This document shows positions 44,108 to 55,591 of a stretch of 64,000 bases of DNA, piece after piece. The stretch comes from a candidate division WOR-3 bacterium (GTDB taxonomy: Bacteria; Hydrothermota; Tepidihabitantia; Tepidihabitantales; Tepidihabitantaceae). Positions within the stretch are counted from its first letter, which is position 1. The number at the start of each line of letters is the position of its first letter. The DNA is taken from assembly GCA_024653355.1 (NCBI GenBank), contig JANLFQ010000003.1, positions 166,328-230,327 of the forward strand, given 5' to 3'. The notes beneath the pieces were generated by a model. That model worked only from the letters and a program-made list of their open reading frames with translations, had not been told where the DNA came from and did not search any database. A program made the position numbers and the translations under genes.

Positions 44108-45272
44108 TGTGGAGCAGGGTTTTGATGTGGGTGACTTTACCGTCGCTGAAATAAATTCGGGGCACGCGCGGGCTGACTCGGCAGATGATTTCGTAGGGGA
44201 TGGTACCGGCAAGGAGGGCGAGTTCATTGGCACAGATTTTCTTGCCATCAGCGGCGCCGAGCAGGGTTACGGTATCACCCAATTTTGCCTCGGGGATGTC
44301 GGTGACATCGAGCATCGTCAGGTCCATTGACACATTGCCGACGACCGGCGCTTTTTTGCCGTGTATCAGGCAGTAGCCGCGGTTGGTCAAGGAGTGCGGG
44401 TAGCCATCACCATAGCCGACCGAGATGACAGCAATCCGGGAAGGTCGAGTGGTGAAGTAGGTCCGTTCATAACTGACCGAGGTGCCCGCCGGGAAATGAC
44501 GCAGGTTGACGATGCGCGAGCGCAGGCTCATTACCGGTTTCAGATTGAGGGATGAGCGGCGGTGGCCAAAATGGTAACTCAACGGCATTATCCCGTACAG
44601 GACAAGACCGGGCCGCACCATATCGAGGTGTGCTTCCGGGATGTTCAGGCAGCCGGCAGAGTTTGCCGCATGGCGCAGAAACCCCTGGACGCCTTTCTCC
44701 GCCAGTTGTGCAAGGAGTCTGTTGTACGATTTGACCTGGTATTGGGTGAACAGGATGTCGGTGTCCGCTGCCGGGAAATGGGTGAAGATGCCGGTGAGTT
44801 TGATGCCTGGTAACTGGACGACCTGGGTGATGAAGTCAAGCGCTTCGGTGACGCTCACGCCGGTTCTGCCCATACCGGTGTCCACTTCGATGTGGAACGG
44901 AATGACGGTGTTGTGGGCGATTGCCTGCTCTGATAGTGCCCGGGCAAAGGTCAGTTCGGTTACCGTTGGTGTGAGGCGGTGTTCAATCAGTTCCGGAATT
45001 CCTTCCTCGGGCACCGGGGAAAGTATCAGGATGGGTGTTTCTTTTACACCGGCGAGCCGGCAGGAAACCCCTTCCTCAATGCTGGCGACACCGTAGGCGT
45101 CAACCAGCCGGTAACTGGCGCGGGCGATTTCGCGCAAGCCATGGCCATAGGCGTCGGCTTTGATGGCGAACAGAAGCTGGCGGTTGCCGATTTCCCGCCG
45201 TACTTCACTGATGTTGTGTTTTAAGGCGTCAAGGTCAATTTCTGCCCAGACCCTGCCAAAGTGATTCTCCAT
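44100..45272 (-). CDS. alr: Alanine racemase
   Basis: PLP enzyme making D-alanine for peptidoglycan; works with ddl at 13.4 kb. The N-terminal barrel starts RVWAEIDLDALKHN, with the PLP lysine in FAIKADAYGHG (about residue 37), and the second-domain Tyr in the segment SVGYGDGYPHSLTN. 390 residues from ATG 45272. The frame is open to 45401, but the start chosen lies eight bases from a -10 box and gives the standard N-terminus. Confidence 0.93.
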   Translation of the reverse strand: MENHFGRVWAEIDLDALKHNISEVRREIGNRQLLFAIKADAYGHGLREIARASYRLVDAYGVASIEEGVSCRLAGVKETPILILSPVPEEGIPELIEHRLTPTVTELTFARALSEQAIAHNTVIPFHIEVDTGMGRTGVSVTEALDFITQVVQLPGIKLTGIFTHFPAADTDILFTQYQVKSYNRLLAQLAEKGVQGFLRHAANSAGCLNIPEAHLDMVRPGLVLYGIMPLSYHFGHRRSSLNLKPVMSLRSRIVNLRHFPAGTSVSYERTYFTTRPSRIAVISVGYGDGYPHSLTNRGYCLIHGKKAPVVGNVSMDLTMLDVTDIPEAKLGDTVTLLGAADGKKICANELALLAGTIPYEIICRVSPRVPRIYFSDGKVTHIKTLLHNE

Positions 45273-45280
45273 CGGTAAAG

Positions 45281-45308
45281 ATATTAAGGAAAAATGGTTA
45301 ATGGTCAA
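45281..45308 (-). promoter_or_regulatory. Promoter of alr, leaderless spacing
   Basis: Minus strand TTGACC (45303-45308), 16-base spacer, TAATAT (45281-45286), eight bases before ATG 45272. Confidence 0.7.
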
Positions 45309-45342
45309 GTGTGCGGCGCAGCGCAAGGGGTGAGCATAACTG

Positions 45343-45358
45343 TATACTTTAAAGTATA
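45343..45358. promoter_or_regulatory. Perfect 16-base palindrome upstream of alr
   Basis: TATACTTTAAAGTATA, centred between 45350 and 45351, about 35 bases upstream of the alr -35 box. It has the form of a dimeric regulator site, but could be chance in AT-rich DNA. The rest of the 45359-45663 spacer holds a CTACCC/GGGTAG hairpin near 45431-45449 and no gene. Confidence 0.35.
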
Positions 45359-45663
45359 AGGCGCTGGTTCGGGTATTTTTGCATAACATCTTATTGTTCA
45401 AATGGTTAGCCTTTTGGGTCTAAATTTTCCCTACCCAACCCCGGGGTAGTTTCGGGGATGGTATGGGAAATTGGGTTTTTCCCGGTTCGGTTTATGCGGG
45501 CCGTTTTGGTCGGCGGTCTTTTCGGGAAGTTTACAACCGGGTTGGTAATCGAGCGGGTTTCAGGTTGTGGTTGTTCGGATGATGAAGCGGTTTTGGCTCC
45601 GGTTTTCGGGAAAAACGATTGGGCGACGATGCGGTCAGGAAAGTGGTTTTGATGCGGGTGTTC

Positions 45664-45692
45664 TTGACTAATAGCGATAAGGAGACTACACT
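45664..45692 (+). promoter_or_regulatory. Promoter of the adk operon
   Basis: TTGACT (45664-45669), 17-base spacer, TACACT (45687-45692). It gives a leader of about 20 bases, with GGAG at 45706-45709 before ATG 45720. Confidence 0.75.
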
Positions 45693-45719
45693 ATACAAAA
45701 ATTATGGAGTTGGCAACAT

Positions 45720-46394
45720 ATGGTACAGAGAGATTCAGTTGATAGTATGCGTTTGGTTTTGCTGGGTCCGCCGGGTTCTGGTAAGGGAACGCAGGCGGAG
45801 TTGCTGGCAAGCCGGCTGGGTTTTGTTCACTACTCAACCGGGGAGGTGTTTCGCGACCACATCAGCCGCCGGACGCCGTTGGGTTTAAAGGTTGAGAGTT
45901 ATGTGGTTTCGGGCGGACTGGTGCCGGACGAGATTGTGCTTGAAGTGGTGGAACAGTTTGTCCGGGACAATACAGGGAAGCCAATCGTGTTTGACGGTTT
46001 TCCCCGAACGATTCCGCAGGCACAGGGGCTTGACGCCCTTTTAGGCAAAATGGCGCTCGGGTTGACGCTTGTCGTGCTGGTGGATTTGAGCGATGATGAG
46101 GTGGTGCGCCGGCTTTCGAGCCGCCGGCAGTGCAAGGTGTGTGGCAAGATTTACAACCTGACCTTCAGTCCACCGAAAAAGGACGGGGTTTGCGACGAGT
46201 GTGGCGGTGAACTTTATCAACGGGATGACGACCGGGAGGAGACAATCCGGGCGCGGTTGCGAGTTTACAAAGAGCAGACAAGTCCATTGATTGACTATTA
46301 TGAGAACCAGAAAAAACTGGTCCGGCTTGACGGCGCTCTGGGCCGGGACCGGGTTTTTGAGCGTTTGAGTGCCCTGGTTACCGCAACGAGATGA
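45720..46394 (+). CDS. adk: Adenylate kinase
   Basis: Interconverts AMP plus ATP with 2 ADP. P-loop GPPGSGKGTQA, AMP-binding FDGFPRTIPQAQGLD and a zinc-type lid with CKVCGKIY and CDECGGEL. 224 residues from ATG 45720, placed ten bases after GGAG. An inner ATG at 45747 gives the more usual N-terminus MRLVLLGPPG, so the first nine residues are uncertain. adk-map-infA-rpmJ is the second half of the normal spc operon, here separated from secY by 28 kb. Confidence 0.95.
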   Translation: MVQRDSVDSMRLVLLGPPGSGKGTQAELLASRLGFVHYSTGEVFRDHISRRTPLGLKVESYVVSGGLVPDEIVLEVVEQFVRDNTGKPIVFDGFPRTIPQAQGLDALLGKMALGLTLVVLVDLSDDEVVRRLSSRRQCKVCGKIYNLTFSPPKKDGVCDECGGELYQRDDDREETIRARLRVYKEQTSPLIDYYENQKKLVRLDGALGRDRVFERLSALVTATR

Positions 46395-46397
46395 GGG

Positions 46398-47144
46398 ATG
46401 GCGCTTTACATAAAAAGCCCGGCCGAGGTCGAGGGAATCAGGCAGGCAGGGCAGGTGGCAGCGGCGCTTTTGAAAATGTTAAAGGGTCAGGTGGCACCCG
46501 GGGTCAGTTTGAAGGAACTGGAGGATTTTTGTGCCCGGTTTATCAGGGAGGCGGGCGCAGTGCCGACATTTCTCGGTTATCGCGGGTTTCCGGCAGCGGT
46601 GTGTATCAGTGTGAATGAGGAGGTTGTGCACGGAATTCCCGACCACCGGGTGCTGAATGAGGGTGATATTGTGAAGGTGGATGTTGGGGTTACCAAAAAG
46701 GGGTTTATTGCCGATGCGGCACGCACCTATCAGGTAGGAAAGGTTGCGGCTGATGTGGTGCGGCTGGTGGATAAGACCGAACAGGCGTTTTACGAGGGGT
46801 TGAGGTTTGCCCGCGCGGGCTACCGGGTGGGTGACATCAGCGCGGCGATTCAGAGGTTTGTTGAGGAACAGGGGTTTTCGGTGGTGCGGGAGTTGCATGG
46901 CCATGGTGTCGGGATTGAACTGCACGAGGAGCCCACGGTGCCCAATTTCGGGGTGCCGGGAAAGGGACGGGAACTGGTTAAGGGGATGACGATTGCTATT
47001 GAGCCGATGGTAAATATGGGTTCGGCAAAGGTAAAGACATTGTCCAATGGCTGGACCGTGGTTGCGGCTGATGGCAAACCATCAGCCCATTACGAGAATA
47101 CGGTGCTCATCACCGATGGTGAGCCCGAGATATTGACCGTCTGA
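46398..47144 (+). CDS. map: Methionine aminopeptidase type I
   Basis: Removes the initiator Met from new proteins. Metal ligands are in VKVDVGVTKKGFIADAART (shortened), ELHGHGVG, the Glu of TIAIEPMVNMG and the final HYENTVLITD. 248 residues, no N-terminal SH3 extension, as for bacterial type Ia. Starts three bases after adk. Confidence 0.95.
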   Translation: MALYIKSPAEVEGIRQAGQVAAALLKMLKGQVAPGVSLKELEDFCARFIREAGAVPTFLGYRGFPAAVCISVNEEVVHGIPDHRVLNEGDIVKVDVGVTKKGFIADAARTYQVGKVAADVVRLVDKTEQAFYEGLRFARAGYRVGDISAAIQRFVEEQGFSVVRELHGHGVGIELHEEPTVPNFGVPGKGRELVKGMTIAIEPMVNMGSAKVKTLSNGWTVVAADGKPSAHYENTVLITDGEPEILTV

Positions 47145-47165
47145 AAGAAGCAAAACCGGAGGTGT

Positions 47166-47384
47166 ATGGCTAAAAAGGATGTGATTCAGTTAGAAGGGGT
47201 GGTGACCGAATCGTTGCCCAATGCAACCTTTCGGGTGCAGCTGGACAATGGTCATCTGGTCCTCGCCCATATTTCGGGTAAGATGCGGATGAACTGGATC
47301 AGAATCCTGCCGGGTGACCGGGTTACGGTGGAACTTTCACCTTACGACCTCACCCGGGGGCGGATTGTTTACCGGTTTAAGTAG
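47166..47384 (+). CDS. infA: Translation initiation factor IF-1
   Basis: 72-residue OB-fold protein that occupies the ribosomal A site during initiation. The sequence [40 protein letters not shown] and [20 protein letters not shown] (in part) is unmistakable. It is 21 bases after map with GGAGGTGT upstream. Confidence 0.96.
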   Translation: MAKKDVIQLEGVVTESLPNATFRVQLDNGHLVLAHISGKMRMNWIRILPGDRVTVELSPYDLTRGRIVYRFK

Positions 47385-47428
47385 CGGCGAGAGACTACTC
47401 GCTGAAGTTGAGCAGGAAAGGAGTTTTG

Positions 47429-47545
47429 ATGAAGGTGCGTTCTTCGGTTAAGAAGCGGTGTGCCCACTGTGTGGTTGTGCGGCGCCGGGGCAAGGTACGG
47501 GTGATTTGTAAGCGCGAGCCCAAGCACAATCAGCGGCAGGGTTAG
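47429..47545 (+). CDS. rpmJ: 50S ribosomal protein L36
   Basis: 38 residues, missed by length cut-offs. [20 protein letters not shown] starts the protein; the zinc ribbon ligands Cys11, Cys14, Cys27 and a His near 33 are all present. AAAGGAG precedes the ATG. In most bacteria rpsM, rpsK, rpsD and rpoA follow; here pyrG follows. Confidence 0.96.
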   Translation: MKVRSSVKKRCAHCVVVRRRGKVRVICKREPKHNQRQG

Positions 47546-47563
47546 ATGCTAAACCGCAGGTAG

Positions 47564-50029
<2,466 letters not shown>

Positions 50030-50030
<1 letters not shown>

Positions 50031-50560
50031 TGGACTGGAAAAGAGTTCTCGTCGCGGCTTATTTCATTCTTGTTATCAGCCAGTGTAAGGATGCTTCGAT
50101 ACCAAGTCCGGGTGAGAATCTGCCCGACCAGGTCGTTTACGGATTTGTCCTGCACGAGTCAGCAAGCGGTAAAAGGCTTTACACGCTGAACGCAGCGGAG
50201 GCGGTGGTGCGGGAACCGGAGGGCCGGATTGATGTCAAGAGCCCAATCGTTACTTTTTATGACGAAGGCGGCGGAGTCTATTCCACACTGAGAGCCGAGC
50301 TGGGTGTGATATTAACTCGCAACGAGGATTTGATTGCCCGCGGCAATGTGGTCGTGCAAACTGCGGAGAGCACCCGTCTCTACACCGACTCCCTGGTCTG
50401 GAACAACACCCGGAAGGTTGTGCTGACCGATGCCGGTGTAACGATTGAGTCGCCCAAAGGCAGGATTGTGGGTCAGGGTTTGATTGCCGATGCGGCGCTG
50501 AATAAGATTGAGATTGTTAGCGAGGTGCGCGGGAGTTCCAGTTATGAGTTTGCGCCTTAG
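50030..50560 (+). CDS. lptC: LPS export protein LptC-like lipoprotein
   Basis: 176 residues. The signal ends in LVISQCKDA, a probable lipobox, so it may be lipidated rather than keep a TM anchor as in E. coli LptC. The rest is the beta-jellyroll typical of LptC/OstA (KRLYTLNAAEAVVREPEGRI in part, and VVVQTAESTRLYTDSLVW). It links the LptB2FG transporter to the periplasmic bridge. GTG start overlaps the previous stop; the end overlaps lptA by 17 bases. Confidence 0.8.
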
Positions 50561-51479
50561 GCTTATAACCGGGTGCGGGTTGTTCATTTTAAGCGGGTTC
50601 ACCTTTGGGGCTGAGATTTACGCCCGGAAGATGGAGATTGTCAAGACGCCGGCCGGTCAGGTAACAATTTTTCGGGATAGCGTGGCGCTGAGTCAGGATG
50701 GGACTTTTCTGACCAGCCGGCGGGCGGTGATGCAGGAGCAGGCAGGCTGGGCGGTGCTTACCGAATCGGTTTATATCCGGACACCGGAGGCGCAGGTCTG
50801 GGCTGATTCGGTGGTCTACGACTTTAAGACGCGAAAGGCGACGATTCTGGCACCGGTACGAAACAATGTTGTTGTCAGGCAGGATTCGGTTGTCATCCGG
50901 GCGCGCGCAGTGGAATACTTTATTAGCGAACGGGTGCTCAAAGCCGGACAGGGATTGGAAATCAGCACCGAGGATGGGGGGTATTTGTTAACCGGGGCAC
51001 ACGGTTTTTACAATTTAGATGAAAGGGCGGGTGTTGTTGATTCCGCGCCGCTACTCACGATCAAGCGGGGACAGGAGCCGGTGCAGGTAACGGCACGGCA
51101 GATGCGCTATCAGGAGTCGGGTGCGGTGGCAAGGGCAGAGGGTCAGGTCCGGATTCAGTCCGGGGCGAGTTCGCTCGCTTGTGATACGGCGATTTTTTAC
51201 CCGAATCGCGATTCGGGATTTGCTTGGGGTGACCCGGTACTCGAAGACAGTGCCGGTCGTGCCGCAGGGGATACGGTGGTGTTTATCGTATCCAACGGTG
51301 CGCTGCGTGAGGTTGCGCTCTTAGGAAGGAGTAACGGCAGGTATCGGACCGAAGGCGGCGATACGGTGCTGGTGCAGGGCAAGGAGATTTCGGTTTTGAT
51401 TACCGATGGCAAGATTGAACGGATTGAGGTGGCAGAATTGAGTTCCGGGCAGCTGGTAAGGAAGGCGGCGGCAAGATGA
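50544..51479 (+). CDS. lptA: OstA-like periplasmic LPS transport protein (LptA)
   Basis: 311 residues: longer than E. coli LptA (185), as in several other phyla. A signal peptide (LRLITGCGLFILSGFTFGAE) precedes repeated OstA jellyroll strands, for example VTIFRDSVALSQDGTFLTSRRA, LEISTEDGGYLLTGAHGFY and VRIQSGASSLACDTAIFY (all in part). It forms the periplasmic bridge that carries LPS to the outer membrane. ATG 50544 has GGGAG eight bases upstream; the frame from 50508 adds residues in an overlap and is less likely. Confidence 0.82.
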   Translation: MSLRLRLITGCGLFILSGFTFGAEIYARKMEIVKTPAGQVTIFRDSVALSQDGTFLTSRRAVMQEQAGWAVLTESVYIRTPEAQVWADSVVYDFKTRKATILAPVRNNVVVRQDSVVIRARAVEYFISERVLKAGQGLEISTEDGGYLLTGAHGFYNLDERAGVVDSAPLLTIKRGQEPVQVTARQMRYQESGAVARAEGQVRIQSGASSLACDTAIFYPNRDSGFAWGDPVLEDSAGRAAGDTVVFIVSNGALREVALLGRSNGRYRTEGGDTVLVQGKEISVLITDGKIERIEVAELSSGQLVRKAAAR

Positions 51480-52195
51480 AACTGATTGCCGAAGGTCTGG
51501 TTAAGTCCTACGGGGGCAGGAAGGTTGTTGATCAGGTCTCGCTCGAGTTAAGTCGGGGCGAAGTTGTTGGGCTGCTCGGTCCTAACGGTGCCGGAAAAAC
51601 TACAACATTCCATATGATTACCGGTTTCATCAAACCGGAGGAGGGGAAAATATTTCTCGACGGCACAGAGATTACCCATATGCCGGTTTACAAAAGGGCA
51701 CGGCAGGGTATCGGGTATCTTTCTCAGGAGCCGTCGGTGTTCCGGAAGTTGACCGTGGAGGAGAATATCAGGGCGATTCTTGAGATGCTGGGTGTACCCA
51801 AAGCCGAACAGCGGCGTCGGGTTGACGAGCTTTTAGAAAAATTGAATATCACCAATCTGGCGCAGCAGCGGGCAGGAACACTTTCGGGCGGCGAGCGCCG
51901 GCGCGTTGAACTTGCCCGGGCACTGGCGCCCAAGCCGGCTTTTCTTTTGTTAGATGAGCCTTTTACCGGTGTTGACCCGATTGTGCGCGCGGAGATACAG
52001 AAGATTGTCCGGATGCTGTGCAGCGAGGGGCTGGGAATCTTAATCACCGACCATAATGTGCGGGAGACGCTGGAGATTACCGAGAGGGCATATCTGATGT
52101 ATGATGCCAAGGTTTTGATTTCGGGCACCGCAAGGGAGTTGATTGAAAACCAGCGGGCGCGGGAGGTTTATCTCGGGGAGAAGTTTCAGATATGA
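51476..52195 (+). CDS. lptB: LPS export ABC transporter ATPase
   Basis: Drives LPS extraction from the inner membrane with LptF and LptG (not in this window). Walker A GPNGAGKTTTFHMI, signature LSGGERRRVELARAL, Walker B LLLDEPFTGVDPI, and the Q-loop YLSQEPSVFRKLTVEEN, all as in LptB. 239 residues. ATGA overlaps with lptA before and rpoN after. The lptB-rpoN adjacency is the same as in proteobacteria. Confidence 0.95.
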   Translation: MKLIAEGLVKSYGGRKVVDQVSLELSRGEVVGLLGPNGAGKTTTFHMITGFIKPEEGKIFLDGTEITHMPVYKRARQGIGYLSQEPSVFRKLTVEENIRAILEMLGVPKAEQRRRVDELLEKLNITNLAQQRAGTLSGGERRRVELARALAPKPAFLLLDEPFTGVDPIVRAEIQKIVRMLCSEGLGILITDHNVRETLEITERAYLMYDAKVLISGTARELIENQRAREVYLGEKFQI

Positions 52196-53682
52196 GTGAC
52201 GACAAGATGAAATTGGGACAGAGTATTGAACAGCGGCTGGAGCAGCGGCTGACCCCGCAGTTGATAATGAATATGAAACTGCTTGAGTTACCGCTAATGG
52301 AACTCGAGCAGTTGATTCGGAATGAACTGGAGCAGAATCCGGCACTGGAGCAGTTTGAGGGAGACGGTGACAGTGAAGTGGAGGAGTACGGTCCGGATGG
52401 AGAACAACTCAATGAGGCGGGCAATGTTGAGGAAGGATTGATTGAGCAGCCGTCAGAGGGTGATTCGGTAAGTAAGACGGACAACCTGGAACAGGGAACG
52501 AAGAGCGATAATGAGGAGTATACCTTTGATGAGTTGTTGCCTTCTGAAGGGTGGGATGCGCCGGTTGTTCTTCCTGCGCAAAACGATGATGAGGAGATGG
52601 TGCGAGGAGAGGTTATCGCAGACCCGCGAACTACATTGCGCGAGACGATTTTACCTCATTTACAGGCGCTGTTACCAACCGAAGATGCGGCACTTGCTGA
52701 AGAGGTGGTTGAATGGCTGGATGAGAACGGATTTTTGTCGGTTACCGTGGAAGAGTTGGGTGAGAAGTTGGCGGTGGATGAGGTACGGTTACGGCGGATT
52801 GTTTACCAGTTACAGCGAATACCACCCGGAGGCATTGGTTGCCGCAATGCCCGGGAGGCGCTTTTGGTTCAACTTGAGGTTAAAGGGTGTGCGCCCGATG
52901 CGCTCGAATGTCGATTGATAGCCGAAGGGTGGGAGTTGCTGGAGCGGAGAGATACCAACCGGCTGGCAAAGAAGTTTGGTTGCAGTGAGGATGAAATTAA
53001 ACAGGCGATTGCCCGGTTGTGGGGGCTGGAACCGAAGCCGGCGCGGCGGTTTGTGAACAATGCGGTACAGTATGTCTCGCCCGACTTTTCGGTTGTCTGG
53101 CAGGGGAATAGACTGGTTGCGGTGATGAATGACGAGGCGGTGCCCAGACTCCGTATTTCGCGGTATTTTATTGAGGTACTCCGTAATCCGCGCCAGTACA
53201 CACGGGAGCAGGTGGAGTATGCCAAAAAACGGGTTGAGGCGGCACGCCAGCTTCTCAAGGCGCTGGAATCCCGACGCCGGATGCTGCGGCGGCTTGTGGA
53301 GTTGATTATCCAGATGCAGCGAGACTTTTTTGTCCTCGGACCGGAACATCTGAAACCGGCAACACTGCGCGCGGCGGCGGAGGTTATTGGTGTGCATCCG
53401 GCAACGGTATCGCGGGCAATAAACGGTAAGTATATTGAGACACCGAACGGTATTTTCCCGCTGAAATTCTTTTTCCAAGCCGGGACCGAAGACATTTCCC
53501 GAGCGTCGATTAAAGAAAAAATCAAAGCGATGATTGAGTCTGAAGACAAACGGTCACCGTTGAGTGATGATGAGATTGTCAGTAGGCTAAAAGCGGCCGG
53601 GATTGAAATTTCGCGGCGCACCGTTGCGAAATATCGGAATGAGATGGGGATTCCGGGCTCAAGCGAAAGAAAGGGTTTTTAA
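52192..53682 (+). CDS. rpoN: RNA polymerase sigma-54 factor
   Basis: 496 residues. Region I starts with a Gln- and Leu-rich segment ([24 protein letters not shown], in part) used for enhancer responses, then an acidic region II (about 60-150). The core-binding region, an HTH ([17 protein letters not shown]) and the C-terminal RpoN box ([15 protein letters not shown]) that reads the -24 element follow. It needs an AAA+ activator to open promoters; none is encoded here. Part of the long adk-selD run. Confidence 0.95.
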   Translation: MSDDKMKLGQSIEQRLEQRLTPQLIMNMKLLELPLMELEQLIRNELEQNPALEQFEGDGDSEVEEYGPDGEQLNEAGNVEEGLIEQPSEGDSVSKTDNLEQGTKSDNEEYTFDELLPSEGWDAPVVLPAQNDDEEMVRGEVIADPRTTLRETILPHLQALLPTEDAALAEEVVEWLDENGFLSVTVEELGEKLAVDEVRLRRIVYQLQRIPPGGIGCRNAREALLVQLEVKGCAPDALECRLIAEGWELLERRDTNRLAKKFGCSEDEIKQAIARLWGLEPKPARRFVNNAVQYVSPDFSVVWQGNRLVAVMNDEAVPRLRISRYFIEVLRNPRQYTREQVEYAKKRVEAARQLLKALESRRRMLRRLVELIIQMQRDFFVLGPEHLKPATLRAAAEVIGVHPATVSRAINGKYIETPNGIFPLKFFFQAGTEDISRASIKEKIKAMIESEDKRSPLSDDEIVSRLKAAGIEISRRTVAKYRNEMGIPGSSERKGF

Positions 53683-53684
53683 AG

Positions 53685-55583
53685 ATGCATTTTGTTGTCG
53701 GTACTGCCGGACATATTGACCACGGGAAAAGTGCGCTGGTAAAGGCGTTGACCGGGACCGACCCGGACCGGTTGAAAGAGGAGCAGGAACGGGGGATGAC
53801 AACCGATTTAGGATTCGCCTTCTTAGGTGACGATATTACGATTATTGATGTCCCGGGGCACGAGAAGTTTGTGCGGCATATGTTAGCCGGTGCGAGTACA
53901 ATCGATTTGGTAATGCTGGTGGTGGCGGCTGATGATGGTGTTATGCCGCAAACCAGGGAGCATTTTGAGATTTGCCGGCTTTTGGGGATTAAAAAAGGTC
54001 TGGTGGTTTTAAACAAGATTGACCTTGTGGATAAAGATTGGCTGGAGATGGTGCGGCTGGATGTTCAGGAACTGGTGCGGGGTTCTTTTCTGGAAGGGGC
54101 ACCGGTGGTTGCGGTTTCGGCGCGAACCGGTGCAGGAATTGAGGAGTTAAAAAGGGTTCTTTATCAGGTAACCCAGACGGTTGAACCGAAACCGGACCGT
54201 GGTGTGTTTCGCTTGCCGATTGACCGTTGTTTTACAATAAAAGGGTTTGGCACGGTGGTGGCAGGCACGGTACTTTCAGGAAGTTGTCGGGTTGGAGACC
54301 GTCTGGAACTTTTGCCCCAGGGGATAGAGGTGCGGGTGCGAGGCATCCAGCGCCACAATAAACCGGTTGAGACTGCCGTGGTGGGCGAACGTGCAGCCTT
54401 GAATCTTCAAGGGGTGGAAGTTGATGCGATTGAGCGGGGTAATATTCTATCAACCCCGGGTTATTATCGTCCGACAACGGTGTTTAACGGTTCGCTTTAC
54501 CTGTTGAAGGATGCGGGTAAGCCGTTGCGCAATATGACGCGGGTGCATCTTCACATCGGGACTGCGGAGGTGATGTGCCGCGTTTGTCTCCTTGACCGCA
54601 AGGAACTTTTGCCCGGTGAAGAGTGCCTGGTACAAATCCGGACCGAAGGTCCGGTGGTGTGCGATTGGAACGACCACTATGTGATTCGGCACTACTCACC
54701 CCAGCAGACAATCGGGGGTGGTGTTGTACTCGAGGCGCAGGGTGAGAAGGTGCGCCGGTTTGATGATGAAACATTGACCCGGTTGCAGGAGTTAAAATCT
54801 GGTAAACGGGGTGCGGTCCTGGAGCAGTTTTTGCTCAAGTCCGGGTTTGATGTCAAAACAGTGGCAACAATCTGCCGGGAGCTGGCATTAACCGAAGCGG
54901 ACGCCCGGTTGATGGCCGATTTTCTTGTACAACAGGGGAAGGCACGCTGGGTTGAATGGGAAGGAAAGGAGTATTTGATACTGGAGCGGGTGATTAACGA
55001 TGGGTTAGAAAGAGTTAAAGCGGTGTTAGCAGAGTTTCATCAGACGAATCCGCTTCGGGTCGGCATGAAACGGGCTGAGGCACGGGCGAAGTTGGCTCAG
55101 CCGCCAGTTTTGTTTGAGACCCTGGTCAGGATGTTAAAGGAACAAGGGGTGGTTTATGAGGAAGGGGACCGGTTGCGCCTTGCCAGCCATCAGGTAAAAT
55201 TGAACCCACAAGAGCAGGCGATTTTCGAGAAGGTGACGCGGGAGATTAAACAGGCAAAATGGCAACCGCCTGATGTTGATGAACTTTTTGCCGGAGTGGA
55301 AAAGAAACTTGCGGAACGGGTGAAGATGGCACTGCTGGAAACCGGGGAGATTGTGGATGTTGGCGAAGGCGTGCTGCTGCATTCCGAAATTGTTGCGGAA
55401 GCGGAAAAGGTATTGAAGGATTTTTTTACAAGGAAGCCAGAACTGACCGCCTCAGAGTTCAGGCAGGCACTGGGTACCACCCGAAAGGTGGTGATTCCGC
55501 TTTTGAACTATTTTGACCGAATTGGTTTGACCCAGCGCCGGGGTGATGTGCGGGTGCTAAGGCAAAGCAAAGAGCCAAAATAA
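53685..55583 (+). CDS. selB: Selenocysteine-specific elongation factor SelB
   Basis: GTPase that brings Sec-tRNA to UGA codons, guided by a SECIS hairpin. G motifs are [28 protein letters not shown] and NKIDLVDKD. Domains II and III follow (about 175-340), then winged-helix repeats at the C-terminus (about 380-632) for SECIS binding. 632 residues, standard length. It is nine bases upstream of selD, which itself needs Sec insertion. selA and tRNA-Sec are not in the window. Confidence 0.95.
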   Translation: MHFVVGTAGHIDHGKSALVKALTGTDPDRLKEEQERGMTTDLGFAFLGDDITIIDVPGHEKFVRHMLAGASTIDLVMLVVAADDGVMPQTREHFEICRLLGIKKGLVVLNKIDLVDKDWLEMVRLDVQELVRGSFLEGAPVVAVSARTGAGIEELKRVLYQVTQTVEPKPDRGVFRLPIDRCFTIKGFGTVVAGTVLSGSCRVGDRLELLPQGIEVRVRGIQRHNKPVETAVVGERAALNLQGVEVDAIERGNILSTPGYYRPTTVFNGSLYLLKDAGKPLRNMTRVHLHIGTAEVMCRVCLLDRKELLPGEECLVQIRTEGPVVCDWNDHYVIRHYSPQQTIGGGVVLEAQGEKVRRFDDETLTRLQELKSGKRGAVLEQFLLKSGFDVKTVATICRELALTEADARLMADFLVQQGKARWVEWEGKEYLILERVINDGLERVKAVLAEFHQTNPLRVGMKRAEARAKLAQPPVLFETLVRMLKEQGVVYEEGDRLRLASHQVKLNPQEQAIFEKVTREIKQAKWQPPDVDELFAGVEKKLAERVKMALLETGEIVDVGEGVLLHSEIVAEAEKVLKDFFTRKPELTASEFRQALGTTRKVVIPLLNYFDRIGLTQRRGDVRVLRQSKEPK

Positions 55584-55591
55584 AGAAGTGT

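Noticed and set aside
52810-53621. Two antisense frames of 222 and 250 codons over rpoN
   Set aside because: Overlap conserved sigma-54 sequence including the RpoN box region; no recognisable protein.
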